This document shows positions 7,856-16,763 of a DNA stretch of 64,000 bases, in pieces. The position numbers and the translations under genes are program-made. The notes beneath the pieces were generated by a model. It did no database searches. It was not told the origin of the DNA and saw only the letters and a program-made list of their open reading frames with translations. Where the stretch lies: positions 1,054,001 to 1,118,000 of the forward strand of contig CAWBVI010000002.1 of assembly GCA_963792205.1 (NCBI GenBank), given 5' to 3'. The stretch comes from DATDAH01 sp963792205. Lineage in GTDB: Bacteria; Actinomycetota; Acidimicrobiia; Acidimicrobiales; DATDAH01. The first letter of the stretch is position 1; every line of letters starts with the position of its first letter.

Positions 7856-9193
7856 ATGGCTCCCCCCGCCGACGCCGGCTCCGGCGCGCCCGACGACCGC
7901 CTGCAGAAGGTGGTCAACCTGACCAAGCGGCGGGGCTTCGTGTTCCCCTCGGCGGAGATCTACGGCGGGTTCCGGTCGGCCTACGACTACGGCCCCATCG
8001 GCGTGCTCCTGCTCCGCAACGTGAAGGACGCGTGGTGGCGCTCGATGGTGCAGCTGCGGACCGACATCGTCGGTCTCGATGCGTCGATCCTGTCCCCACC
8101 GGCCGTCTGGGAGGCCTCGGGCCACCTGGCCAACTTCACCGACCCCCTGGTCGACTGCCGCAACTGCCAGTCGCGCTGGCGGCTCGACAAGCTCGAGGAC
8201 CCGGACGTCTGCCCGAACTGCGGGGCCCGGGACAGCTTCACCGAGGCCCGCGCCTTCAACCTCATGTTCAAGACCCACGCCGGCCCCGTGGAAGGCGAGG
8301 GCAACGAGGTGTACCTCCGGCCGGAGACGGCGCAGGGCCACTTCGTGAACTTCGCCAACGTGCTCCAGGCCAGCCGCAAGCGGCCGCCGTTCGGCATCGC
8401 CCAGGTGGGCAAGTCCTTCCGCAACGAGATCACCCCGGGCAACTTCATCTTCCGGACCCGCGAGTTCGAGCAGATGGAGATGGAGTACTTCGTCCCCCCC
8501 GAGGAGGGGCCGAAGTGGTTCGAGTACTGGTGCGACGAGCGGATGCGGTGGTACGTCGACCTCGGCATCCCGCCGGAGGACCTCCGGCTGCGCCACCACG
8601 ACGCCGACGAGCTCAGCCACTACTCCGCGGCCACAGCCGACGTCGAGTACCGGTTCCCTTGGGGCTTCGACGAGCTCGAGGGCATCGCCAACCGGACCGA
8701 CTACGACCTCAAGCAGCACGCCGCCCACTCCGGCGAGGCCCTGGACTACTTCGACCCGGCCACCGAGACCCGCTACGTGCCCCACGTGATCGAGCCCGCG
8801 GCCGGGGCCACCCGGACCCTGATGGCGTTCCTCCTCTCGGCCTACGACGAAGAAGAGGTGAAGGGCGAGACCCGGGTCGTGCTCCGCCTGCACCACCGGC
8901 TGGCGCCGTACAAGGTCGCCGTGCTCCCGCTGTCGCGCAAGGACGAGCTCACCGAGCCGGCGCGGGAGGTCTTCGCCCGGCTCGCCCCCGAGTTCATGTG
9001 CGACTACGACGAGACCCAGTCGATCGGGCGCCGCTACCGGCGCCAGGACGAGCTGGGCACCCCGTTCGCAGTGACCTTCGACTTCGACTCGCTCGAGGAC
9101 CGGGCCGTGACCGTCCGCGACCGCGACTCGATGGAGCAGGAGCGGGTGGCCGTCGACGACCTGGTCGCCTACCTGCGCGAGCGGCTGGCATGA
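7856..9193 (+). CDS. glyS: Glycyl-tRNA synthetase (homodimeric, class II)
   Basis: Single-chain glycyl-tRNA synthetase of about 445 residues that charges tRNA-Gly. The N-terminus QKVVNLTKRRGFVFPSAEIY is diagnostic of the archaeal/actinobacterial dimeric type. A CxxC pair of pairs (CRNC and CPNC) sits in the insertion near residue 100. The class II motif 2 region FRNEITPGNFIFRTREFEQM follows, and the C-terminal anticodon-binding domain ends DSMEQERVAVDDLVAYL. The start is ATG 7856, placed by the -10 just upstream; an earlier in-frame ATG at 7802 would overlap the RDD promoter region. The stop overlaps the next gene (ATGA). Confidence 0.96.
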   Translation: MAPPADAGSGAPDDRLQKVVNLTKRRGFVFPSAEIYGGFRSAYDYGPIGVLLLRNVKDAWWRSMVQLRTDIVGLDASILSPPAVWEASGHLANFTDPLVDCRNCQSRWRLDKLEDPDVCPNCGARDSFTEARAFNLMFKTHAGPVEGEGNEVYLRPETAQGHFVNFANVLQASRKRPPFGIAQVGKSFRNEITPGNFIFRTREFEQMEMEYFVPPEEGPKWFEYWCDERMRWYVDLGIPPEDLRLRHHDADELSHYSAATADVEYRFPWGFDELEGIANRTDYDLKQHAAHSGEALDYFDPATETRYVPHVIEPAAGATRTLMAFLLSAYDEEEVKGETRVVLRLHHRLAPYKVAVLPLSRKDELTEPAREVFARLAPEFMCDYDETQSIGRRYRRQDELGTPFAVTFDFDSLEDRAVTVRDRDSMEQERVAVDDLVAYLRERLA

Positions 9194-9999
9194 GCGAGGC
9201 CGAGTACCAGAAGCTGAACCGGGCCTGGTGGGACGAGCGCGTCCCCATCCACGCCGAGGGCGACTTCTACGATCTCGACGGCTTCGTGGCTGGCCACGAG
9301 ACGCTGCAGTCGTTCGAGGCTGAGGCGCTGGGTGACGTCACCGGCCTCGACCTGGTCCACCTCCAGTGCCACATGGGCATGGACACGCTGTCCTGGGCCC
9401 GCCGGGGCGCCCGGGTCACGGGCCTCGACTTCTCCGAGCCGGCGATCGAGACGGCCCGGGACCTGGCCCGACGGATCGGGGTCGAGGCGCGCTTCGAGGT
9501 GGCCGACGTGTACGACGCCGTCGAGGTGCTCGCCGCCACCTACGACATCACCTACCAGAGCCTCGGCTCGCTCAACTGGCACCCCGACATGGCGCGGTGG
9601 TCGGCGATCCTGCACACGCTGACCCGGCCCGGTGGCCGCTACTTCCTGATCGAGCCCCATCCGATGGCCTGGGTGCTCGACGACGACGGGGAGAAGGTGG
9701 CCTATGGCTACTTCAACGTCCCCGAGGGCGAGCGCATCAGCGACGACGGCGGGACGTACGCCGACATGACGGCGAAGACGGTGAACAACGAGACCATCGA
9801 GTTCAGCCACAACCTGAGCGACGTGATCACCGCCCTCCTCGGCTCCGGCTTCGTGCTCGAGCAGTTCGCGGAGCACCCCTACACGGTCTTCCCGATGTGG
9901 CCCTGGCTGGAGGAGGGCGAGGCCAAGACGTGGTGGGCGCCGGAAGGTCGTCCCGCCATGCCGATGATGTACTCCCTGGTCGCCCGGAAGCCCGCCTGA
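9190..9999 (+). CDS. Class I SAM-dependent methyltransferase
   Basis: A 269-residue Rossmann-fold methyltransferase. Motif I is the atypical LVHLQCHMGMDTLSWARRGA, followed by VTGLDFSEPAIETARDLA as motif II. This variant is known from a bacterial subfamily of small-molecule methyltransferases. The substrate cannot be read from the sequence. Its ATG overlaps the glyS stop by 4 bases, so it is translationally coupled to glyS, but a functional link to glycyl-tRNA synthesis is not implied. It ends 23 nt before ppdK, which has its own -10. Confidence 0.85.
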   Translation: MSEAEYQKLNRAWWDERVPIHAEGDFYDLDGFVAGHETLQSFEAEALGDVTGLDLVHLQCHMGMDTLSWARRGARVTGLDFSEPAIETARDLARRIGVEARFEVADVYDAVEVLAATYDITYQSLGSLNWHPDMARWSAILHTLTRPGGRYFLIEPHPMAWVLDDDGEKVAYGYFNVPEGERISDDGGTYADMTAKTVNNETIEFSHNLSDVITALLGSGFVLEQFAEHPYTVFPMWPWLEEGEAKTWWAPEGRPAMPMMYSLVARKPA

Positions 10000-10010
10000 C
10001 CCTCGCTGGG

Positions 10011-10016
10011 TAGGGT
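10011..10016 (+). promoter_or_regulatory. -10 element TAGGGT of ppdK
   Basis: TAGGGT ends 6 nt before the GTG start at 10023, again with no Shine-Dalgarno, suggesting leaderless transcription. Confidence 0.5.
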
Positions 10017-10022
10017 CCGGCC

Positions 10023-12602
10023 GTGGCGTGGGTCTACGGGTTCGACCATCCGCACCCGAGTCCCCCGCGGGACCTGAAGGACCTCCTCGGCGGCAAGGGG
10101 GCGAACCTGGCCGAGATGACCTCGGTGCTGCACCTCCCGGTGCCGCCGGGGTTCACGATCACCACCGAGGCCTGCACCGGCTACCTGGACGCGGGCTGGC
10201 CCGCCGGGCTCGACGAGGAGATCGCCGACCACCTCGCGGCACTGGAGGAGGCCATGGGCCGCCGTTTCGGCGATCCCGCCGACCCGCTCCTGCTCAGCGT
10301 CCGCTCCGGCGCCAAGTTCTCGATGCCCGGGATGATGGACACGATCCTGAACCTCGGGCTGAACGAGGCGACCACCGAAGGGCTGGCCTCGGTCACCGGC
10401 CAGCGGGCGTTCGCCCTCGACAGCCACCGCCGCCTGGTCCAGATGTACGGGACGACGGTGGCCGGCGTCGACGGCGACGCGTTCGAGCACGAGGACGGGC
10501 TCGACGAGGCCGATCTGGCCGCCGAAGTGGAGCGCTTCCGGGCCGTCTACGCCGACGCCGTCGGGTCCCCCTTCCCCGACGACCCAGGGGTCCAGCTCCG
10601 GGAGGCGGTCGAGGCGGTCTTCCGTTCGTGGAACACGCCTCGGGCCGATGCCTACCGGCGGCGGGAGGGCATCCCCGACGACCTGGGCACGGCCGTGAAC
10701 GTCCAGGTGATGGTCTTCGGCAACCGCGACGACCGCTCGGGCACGGGGGTCGGGTTCACCCGGGACCCGGCCACCGGGGAGGCCGGGTTCTACGGCGACT
10801 TCCTCGTCAACGCCCAGGGCGAGGACGTGGTCGCCGGGATCCGCAACACCCTGCCGATCACCGACATCGGCCAGCACTTCCCGGACATCCACGACGAGCT
10901 GCTGGCGACCTTCGACGCCCTCGAGCAGCACTACCGGGACATGATGGACATCGAGTTCACCATCGAGCAGGACAAGCTCTGGATCCTGCAGACCCGGGTG
11001 GGCAAGCGCACCGGGGCCGCGGCGATCCGGCTGGCGGTGGCCATGCACGCCGACGAGCGCATCGCGCTGAGCACGGCCGAGGCCGTGGCTCGGGTCGAGC
11101 CCGACCACATCGACCAGGTCCTGCACCCGCAGCTCGACGCCTACGACGAGGCCGACCTGCTGACCACGGGCCTGGGCGCCAGCCCCGGGGCGGGGGTCGG
11201 TCGGGCGTACTTCACCGCCGACGCCGTGGTCGAAGCGGTCCAGCGGGGCGAGCGCGCCGTGCTCGTCCGCCGGGAGACCTCGCCCGAGGACATCCACGGC
11301 ATGGAGGTGGCGGAGGGGGTGCTGACGGCTCGGGGCGGCCTGGTCAGCCACGCCGCCGTGGTGGCCCGCCAATGGGGGAAGCCCGCCGTCGTCGGGGCCC
11401 AGGAGATCGAGGTCGGCGAGGACCACCTGCAGGTCGGCGACGTCGTCGTGAAGGAGGGGGAGTTCGTCTCGATCGACGGGACGACGGGGGCCGTCGTGCA
11501 GGGCGAGGTGCCGGTGACCGAGGGTGCGCTGCCCGACGAGCTGGCCACCGTCCTCGGCTGGGCCGACGAGCTGCGGGCCGGGAAGCTGGGGGTGAGGGCG
11601 AACGCCGACACCGCGGCGGACGCCGCTCGGGCCCGGAAGTGGGGGGCCGAGGGGATCGGGCTCTGCCGGACCGAGCACCAGTTCCTGGGCGACCGGCTGC
11701 CCGTCGTGCGGCGGATGATCCTGGCCGAGACCGAGGAGGAGGAAGCCGCCGCGCTGACCGAGCTGGAGGAGCACCAGCGCCAGGACTTCGAAGCGCTCCT
11801 CGAGGCGATGGACGGGCTGCCCGTGACCGTGCGCCTCCTCGACCCACCGCTGCACGAGTTCCTGCCCGACATCGAGGAGCTCCTCGTCGCCGAGGCCACG
11901 GGCGCCCTCGACGAGGAGGGGACCAAGCTGTTGAAGGCGGCCCAGATGTGGCAGGAGGAGAACCCCATGCTCGGCGTGCGGGGCGTGCGCCTCGCCGTCC
12001 TCCGCGAGGGCCTCTACCGCACCCAGGTCCGGGCCCTGCTCGACGCCGCCGCGGCCCGGGTCGCGGCTGGGGGCTCGCCGGTCGTGGAGGTCATGATCCC
12101 GCTGGTGGCCCTGCGCGAGGAGCTGGCGCTGGCCCGGTCCTGGGTCGAGGAGGAACTGGCCGGCCGCTCCGGTGAGACCGGCACGGTGCACATCGGGACC
12201 ATGATCGAGACGCCACGCGCCGCGGTGCGGGCTGCGGAGATCGCCGAGGTGGCCGACTTCTTCTCGTTCGGCACCAACGACCTGACCCAGCTCACCTTCG
12301 GGTTCAGCCGCGACGACGTCGAGGGCCCGCTCATGGCCGCCTACCTCGAGCGGGGCCTGCTGGCCGCCGACCCGTTCGCCACCGTGGACCAGGGGGGCGT
12401 GGCCGACCTGATCCGGCTCGCGGTGACCGGCGGCCGATCTTCCCGGCCGGGGCTGAAGATGGGCGTCTGCGGAGAGCACGGTGGTGATCCGGCGTCGATC
12501 GCGGTCTTCCTCGGACTGGGGATCGACTACGTGTCGTGCTCGCCGTTTCGAGTCCCGGTGGCCCGCCTCGCCGCCGCCCACGCGGTCCAGGAAGGCCACT
12601 GA
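10023..12602 (+). CDS. ppdK: Pyruvate, phosphate dikinase
   Basis: Interconverts pyruvate, ATP and Pi with PEP, AMP and PPi. The 859 residues cover the usual three parts. The N-terminal ATP-grasp domain starts DLLGGKGANLAEMT and continues with SVRSGAKFSMPGMMDTILNLG. The phosphohistidine domain has GGLVSHAAVVARQWGKPAV, with the catalytic His at about residue 443. The PEP-binding TIM barrel contains GIGLCRTEHQF, FSFGTNDLTQ and GVCGEHGGDP, with the catalytic Cys at about residue 816. It starts at GTG 10023. Length and all catalytic residues look normal. Confidence 0.97.
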   Translation: MAWVYGFDHPHPSPPRDLKDLLGGKGANLAEMTSVLHLPVPPGFTITTEACTGYLDAGWPAGLDEEIADHLAALEEAMGRRFGDPADPLLLSVRSGAKFSMPGMMDTILNLGLNEATTEGLASVTGQRAFALDSHRRLVQMYGTTVAGVDGDAFEHEDGLDEADLAAEVERFRAVYADAVGSPFPDDPGVQLREAVEAVFRSWNTPRADAYRRREGIPDDLGTAVNVQVMVFGNRDDRSGTGVGFTRDPATGEAGFYGDFLVNAQGEDVVAGIRNTLPITDIGQHFPDIHDELLATFDALEQHYRDMMDIEFTIEQDKLWILQTRVGKRTGAAAIRLAVAMHADERIALSTAEAVARVEPDHIDQVLHPQLDAYDEADLLTTGLGASPGAGVGRAYFTADAVVEAVQRGERAVLVRRETSPEDIHGMEVAEGVLTARGGLVSHAAVVARQWGKPAVVGAQEIEVGEDHLQVGDVVVKEGEFVSIDGTTGAVVQGEVPVTEGALPDELATVLGWADELRAGKLGVRANADTAADAARARKWGAEGIGLCRTEHQFLGDRLPVVRRMILAETEEEEAAALTELEEHQRQDFEALLEAMDGLPVTVRLLDPPLHEFLPDIEELLVAEATGALDEEGTKLLKAAQMWQEENPMLGVRGVRLAVLREGLYRTQVRALLDAAAARVAAGGSPVVEVMIPLVALREELALARSWVEEELAGRSGETGTVHIGTMIETPRAAVRAAEIAEVADFFSFGTNDLTQLTFGFSRDDVEGPLMAAYLERGLLAADPFATVDQGGVADLIRLAVTGGRSSRPGLKMGVCGEHGGDPASIAVFLGLGIDYVSCSPFRVPVARLAAAHAVQEGH

Positions 12603-12622
12603 GCCAGCCGCCACCCAGCGGG

Positions 12623-12649
12623 TAGCGTGCGGTGATGGAGGTCGAGTGA
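12623..12649 (+). promoter_or_regulatory. -10 TAGCGT and four-codon leader ORF before dnaG
   Basis: TAGCGT (12623-12628) is followed by ATG at 12635, opening a tiny frame MEVE-stop that ends at 12649. dnaG begins at GTG 12651, one base later. The GGAGG inside the mini-ORF (12637-12641) is well spaced to serve as the dnaG ribosome-binding site. Whether the mini-ORF is translated is unknown. Confidence 0.4.
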
Positions 12650-12650
12650 C

Positions 12651-14405
12651 GTGGGGATCCTCGACGAAGACATCCAGCGAGTGCGTGAGGCTTCGGACCT
12701 CGTCGCCCTCGCGACCGAGCACCTCCAGCTCAAGCGGGTGGGCCGGCGCTGGACCGGGCTGTGCCCCTTCCATGCCGAGAAGTCGCCGTCCTTCTCGGTC
12801 AACGCCGAGGAAGGCCTCTACTACTGCTTCGGCTGCGGGGCGAAGGGCGACGTCATCACCTTCGTCCGGGAGATGCAGCACCTGGACTTCGCCGGCGCGG
12901 TCGAGTTCCTGGCGGGCCGCGCTGGGGTCACGCTGCGCTACACGAGCCGGCAGGAGGGCGAGGGCCGGTCCCGGCGGACCGAGCTGGTGGAGGCCATGGA
13001 GGCCGCGGTCGCCTGGTACCACGAACGCCTGCTGTCCTCAGCCGACGCCGCCGAGGCCCGCAAGTACCTCCGGGGCCGCGGCCTCGACGGCGACGTCGTG
13101 CGCCACTACCGCATCGGGTGGGCGCCGGACGACTGGGACCAGCTCGTCCGGGGGGTGGGCGTGTCCTTCGACCGGTTGGACGCCGTCAACCTGGCCATCC
13201 TGAACAAGCGCAACCGGCGCCAGGACGTCTTCCGGAACCGGATCCTGTTCCCGATCTTCGACGCCCAGGGCGCGCCCGTGGCCTTCGGCGGCCGGGTGCT
13301 GCCCGGCGGTGACGGGCCGAAGTACAGGAACTCCTCGGAGACGCCGATCTACGCCAAGAGCAAGGTGCTCTACGGGCTGAACTGGGCCAAGGGGGCCATC
13401 GTCGAGGCGGACGAAGCCATCGTGTGCGAGGGCTACACCGACGTCATCGGCATGGCGCAGGTCGGGCTGGCCCGAGCCGTGGCGCCCTGCGGGACGTCGC
13501 TCACCGAGGACCACGTTCGCCTGCTGACCCGCTTCGGCAAGCGCATCGTCCTGGCCTTCGATGCCGACGCCGCCGGCGACAACGCGGCCGCTCGGTTCTA
13601 CGAGTGGGAGGGCAAGTACGAGGTCGACGTGCAGGTCGCGGCGCTCCCGCCGGGTCGCGACCCCGGGGATCTGGCGCAGAGCGACCCCGATGCGCTGCGG
13701 GCCGCGGTCGCGGACTCCGTGCCCTTCCTGCGCTTCCGCTTCGAGCGGGCCCTGGCCGGGGCCGACGTGGCGTCGCCGGAAGGCAAGGCCCGGGCCGCCG
13801 ACCGTGTCCTGCCGGTCATCGCCGAGCACCCGAGGGACCTGGTCCGGGACGAGTACGTGATGGAGCTGGCCGGTCGGCTCCGCATCGAGGACCCCGACCT
13901 CCTCCGTCGTCGCCTCCAGGCCGGGCCCCGGCGCGGCGTCGAAGTCGTCGAGCAGCGGGTGGCGCCTCCGTCGTCGGCGAGCGGTCGCGAGCTCGAGGCA
14001 CTGCGGCTCCTCATCCAGCACCGGGCCGCGATCGTCGATCGCCTCGACCCGTCGCTGTTCGCCGACGCCGTCGCGCGGGACGCCTACCAGGCGCTGGTCG
14101 GGGCCGGGTCGGTGCAGGACGCCATCGACGCCGCGTCCCCGGGTGCGCAGGAGCTGCTCTACCGCCTCGCGCAGGAGGAGGCGGGCGACGGTCCCACCGC
14201 CACCGACGTCGCCGCCATGCTGGTGAAGGATGCGCTCACCCGGCTGAAGGTGGAGGTGCGCCGCGGTGACGACATCGCGCTGGCGCACGAGATCAACGGC
14301 CTCATGGACCGCATCCAGCTCCCCGACGTCGACATCACGGTCGTCGACAAGGCGCTGGGTCTCCTACGGTCACAGCGTGGGACCCGAGCCGACCGTGATG
14401 ACTGA
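12651..14405 (+). CDS. dnaG: DNA primase DnaG
   Basis: Primase that lays RNA primers at the replication fork. The 584 residues carry a CHC2 zinc ribbon (Cys38, His41, Cys59, Cys62 in CPFHAEKSPSF and YYCFGCGAKGD). The catalytic core has FGGRVLPGGDGPKYRNS, and the TOPRIM fold shows EGYTDVIGM and AFDADAAGD. A less conserved C-terminal helicase-binding region follows. GTG 12651 is fixed by the GGAGG nine bases upstream. The stop overlaps the likely rpoD start (ATGACTGA), giving the classic dnaG-rpoD macromolecular-synthesis pair. Confidence 0.97.
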   Translation: MGILDEDIQRVREASDLVALATEHLQLKRVGRRWTGLCPFHAEKSPSFSVNAEEGLYYCFGCGAKGDVITFVREMQHLDFAGAVEFLAGRAGVTLRYTSRQEGEGRSRRTELVEAMEAAVAWYHERLLSSADAAEARKYLRGRGLDGDVVRHYRIGWAPDDWDQLVRGVGVSFDRLDAVNLAILNKRNRRQDVFRNRILFPIFDAQGAPVAFGGRVLPGGDGPKYRNSSETPIYAKSKVLYGLNWAKGAIVEADEAIVCEGYTDVIGMAQVGLARAVAPCGTSLTEDHVRLLTRFGKRIVLAFDADAAGDNAAARFYEWEGKYEVDVQVAALPPGRDPGDLAQSDPDALRAAVADSVPFLRFRFERALAGADVASPEGKARAADRVLPVIAEHPRDLVRDEYVMELAGRLRIEDPDLLRRRLQAGPRRGVEVVEQRVAPPSSASGRELEALRLLIQHRAAIVDRLDPSLFADAVARDAYQALVGAGSVQDAIDAASPGAQELLYRLAQEEAGDGPTATDVAAMLVKDALTRLKVEVRRGDDIALAHEINGLMDRIQLPDVDITVVDKALGLLRSQRGTRADRDD

Positions 14406-15666
14406 CGCGATGGCGTCGTCGTCGCCCTGGGCCGGCGCGCCGGTGGACGATGTCGCGGAGCTGCTGAGCACCGGCCGGCGCCGGGGCATGGTGGCCATGG
14501 ACGACCTGCTGAAGGTCCTCGGAGGGGTCGAGCTGACCGAGGACCGCATCGACGGCATCCGCACGGCCCTGACCGCAGAGGGCATCATCCTCGACGAGGA
14601 CGACGACCACGTCGACATCCCGATTGCACCGGAGGACCTGGTGGAGCCAGAAGAGCTCGTGGATCTGCGTCGCCCGCCTCCCCGGGCCCGGCGACCCAAG
14701 CCCAAGGCCCGCACCGACGGAGGCGACCGAGGCTCGACGTCGGACCCGGTGCGCATGTACCTGCGCGAGATCGGCCAGGTGCCGCTGCTGAAGGCGGAAG
14801 ACGAGGTGCGGCTGGCCAAGCGCATCGAGGCGGGCATGGAGGCGTCGGTGCAGCTGGCGGACCTGTCGGCCGCGGGCCGCCTCGAGGCGTTGGAGTTCGC
14901 CGAGCGGCGGCGCCTCGACCGCGCCAAGAAGGACGGCGAGGACGCCACCCGCGAGCTGACGCAGGCCAACCTGCGCCTGGTGGTCTCGATCGCCAAGCGC
15001 TACGTCGGCCGGGGGATGCTCCTGCTCGACCTCGTCCAGGAGGGGAACCTCGGCCTCATGCGGGCGGTCGAGAAGTTCGACTGGACCAAGGGCTTCAAGT
15101 TCTCGACCTACGCCACGTGGTGGATCCGCCAGGCCATCACCCGGGCCATCGCCGATCAGGCCCGGACGATCCGCATCCCGGTGCACATGGTGGAGTCGAT
15201 CAACAAGGTCCACCGCATGCAGCGCCAGATGGTGCAGGAGCTCGAGCGGGACCCGACCGTCGACGAGCTGGCCGAGAAGGTCGACATGACCCCGACCCGG
15301 GTGCGGGAGATCCTGCGCATCTCCCAGGACCCGCTGTCGCTCGACTCACCGGTGGGGGAGGAGGACGACTCCAACCTGGCCGACTTCATCGAGGACCTGC
15401 AGGCCGAGGCGCCGGCCGATGTGGCCACCCGGCACATGCTCAATGCCGCGGTGTTGGAGGCGTTGGACGAGCTGACGCCGCGGGAGAAGGAGGTCGTCCG
15501 GCTGCGGTTCGGCCTCGACGACGGCCAGGCCCGCACCCTCGAGGAGGTCGGCAAGCAGTTCGGGGTGACCCGCGAGCGCATCCGCCAGATCGAGGCCAAG
15601 ACCCTGGCCAAGCTGCGCCACCCCCACCGCAGCCAGAAGCTGCGCGACTACCTCGAGGGCGGCTAG
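14398..15666 (+). CDS. rpoD: Primary sigma factor RpoD/SigA
   Basis: Vegetative sigma-70 factor of about 422 residues. Region 1.2 has DPVRMYLREIGQVPLL and region 2 has LRLVVSIAKRYVGRGMLLLD followed by FSTYATWWIRQAITRAIADQ. Region 3 begins VHMVESINKVHRMQR, and region 4 ends TREKEVVRLRFG-type (here TPREKEVVRLRFGLDDGQA) with the HTH VTRERIRQIEAKTLAKLR. The ATG at 14398 overlaps the dnaG stop; a second ATG at 14410 is possible. The N-terminal acidic region is short. It recognises the TAxxxT -10 boxes seen across the window, by inference. Confidence 0.96.
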   Translation: MTDAMASSSPWAGAPVDDVAELLSTGRRRGMVAMDDLLKVLGGVELTEDRIDGIRTALTAEGIILDEDDDHVDIPIAPEDLVEPEELVDLRRPPPRARRPKPKARTDGGDRGSTSDPVRMYLREIGQVPLLKAEDEVRLAKRIEAGMEASVQLADLSAAGRLEALEFAERRRLDRAKKDGEDATRELTQANLRLVVSIAKRYVGRGMLLLDLVQEGNLGLMRAVEKFDWTKGFKFSTYATWWIRQAITRAIADQARTIRIPVHMVESINKVHRMQRQMVQELERDPTVDELAEKVDMTPTRVREILRISQDPLSLDSPVGEEDDSNLADFIEDLQAEAPADVATRHMLNAAVLEALDELTPREKEVVRLRFGLDDGQARTLEEVGKQFGVTRERIRQIEAKTLAKLRHPHRSQKLRDYLEGG

Positions 15667-15669
15667 CCG

Positions 15670-15873
15670 CTAGTTGCTGGAGAAGTCCGACGCCACGTCC
15701 TCGGCGTCGTCGTCCACATACACCTTGGCCCGTTCGGTCGCCGCGGTCACCGCGTCGCTGCTGCGGACCTGGTCGATCCAGCCGTTGATCTGCTCGTAGC
15801 GCTCGCGGCCGGCCTGCGCGCCGAGGTAGTACCCGACGGCGAACCCGACAAGTGCTCCTGTCTTGAATCCCAT
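15670..15873 (-). CDS. Small YtxH-like membrane protein
   Basis: A 67-residue protein with a Gly-rich hydrophobic N-terminus (MGFKTGALVGFAVGYYLGAQ) followed by AGRERYEQINGWI and an acidic tail. The pattern of a short glycine-rich membrane segment then (A/R)GRERxEQI is typical of small YtxH-like envelope proteins whose role is unknown. It is convergent with rpoD with only 3 bases between stops. A paralogue of the same length lies at 17902-18105 (GYLVGTRAGRERWEQI). Confidence 0.7.
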   Translation of the reverse strand: MGFKTGALVGFAVGYYLGAQAGRERYEQINGWIDQVRSSDAVTAATERAKVYVDDDAEDVASDFSSN

Positions 15874-15959
15874 GCCCCAGTGCCTACCCCATGTCGGTGG
15901 GCTGTCACACCCCGGTGGGAGACTGGACCGGCTTCCCCAGAGCGATCTGGAGGACGCGC

Positions 15960-16632
15960 ATGGGCTACCGAGGCAAGGTCGACGAGCAGAACCGGGCACG
16001 CGACCTCCGGGCCCAGGCCTGGACGATGGAGGAGATCGCCGAGGAGCTGGGCGTCAGCAAGAGCTCCGTCTCCCTCTGGACCCGCGACGTCGAGTTCGAC
16101 GAGGAGTCCCTGGCGCAGCGGGCGCACGAGCGCCGGGCCGTGACGGCACGACGTCGGGGTCCGAACGCACTGCAACGCCGCAAGCAGGCCGAGATCGAGG
16201 CCGGAAGGCCGCGGGACGAGACGTGATCGGCACGATCTCCGAGCGGGATTGCTGATCGCCGGGACCATGCTCTACGCCGGGGAGGGAGCGAAGACCGATG
16301 GTCGACGTGAAGCTTCGCCAACAGCGATCCACGAATGATCGACTTGTTCTGTCGGTGGCTCCGCCACTTCTTCGACGTCGACGAGTCACGACTCCGAGTC
16401 CGTCGTCTATCTCCACCAGGGACTGGACCTCGGCGCAGCCAACGGCATTCTGGTCGGCATCTGACGAGCATCCCGGTCGGTCAGTTCGGCAAGCCATACC
16501 GTGCCGTTCCCGATCCGACGCTTCGTACTGCCAAGCACGTGTACGGCTGTCCGACCGTCAACTAAGCTGCTCGCGGACGCACCGAAGGCCATCATGGGAC
16601 TGATGGATGCACTGTTATCCTCCGATGCCCAT
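15960..16632 (+). pseudogene. Decayed HTH-domain gene with several frameshifts, abutting tRNA-Asn
   Basis: The first 88 codons (to a stop at 16226) are intact and encode an HTH, with MEEIAEELGVSKSSVSLWTR in the helix region and then RRRGPNALQRRKQ. Beyond that, coherent protein continues in alternating frames: LLIAGTMLYAGEGAKTDG, then ANSDPRMIDLFCRWLRHFF-DVDESRLRVR, then YLHQGLDLGAAN, then SIPVGQFGKPYRAVPDPTLR, then IMGLMDALLSS. Reading these in order needs at least five single-base shifts. I infer one ancestral gene of about 220 codons, now broken. The intact 88-codon HTH part could still be made. Its end lies against tRNA-Asn. Confidence 0.7.
16616..16621 (+). promoter_or_regulatory. -10 element TATCCT of tRNA-Asn
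   Basis: TATCCT ends 11 nt before the mature tRNA start, a suitable distance for a tRNA promoter. It lies inside the last codons of the decayed HTH gene. Confidence 0.35.
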
Positions 16633-16705
16633 TCCGGGGTAGCTCAGCTGGCAGAGCAGCGGCCTGTTAACCGCGGTGTCGTGGGTTCGAGCCCCACCCC
16701 CGGAG
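16633..16705 (+). tRNA. tRNA-Asn (GTT)
   Basis: Acceptor TCCGGGG pairs with CCCCGGA and the discriminator is G. The D stem is GCTC/GAGC and the T stem GTGGG/CCCAC with loop TTCGAGC. The anticodon loop CTGTTAA carries GTT. CCA is not encoded. The anticodon stem is odd: in the standard register GCGGC faces CCGCG and pairs poorly, while shifting by one gives GCGG/CCGC with an extra C on the 5' side of the loop. Confidence 0.85.
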
Positions 16706-16728
16706 CCAGCCGCGAGACCGCTGCGCAG

Positions 16729-16734
16729 TAGCCT
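16729..16734 (+). promoter_or_regulatory. -10 element TAGCCT of the cupin gene
   Basis: TAGCCT lies 29 nt before the GTG start at 16764. The short leader contains GGAGG (16751-16755), a good ribosome-binding site 8 nt before the start. Confidence 0.4.
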
Positions 16735-16763
16735 CGCCTTCGTTCGAGACGGAGGTGTGAGCC

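Noticed and set aside
10028..12175. 715-codon plus-strand frame inside ppdK
   Set aside because: Arg/Gly-rich alternative frame of ppdK; no domain.
16501..16731. Small frame ending GVAQLAEQRPVN-type sequence
   Set aside because: Its second half is the translation of tRNA-Asn and the first half is the tail of the decayed HTH gene.
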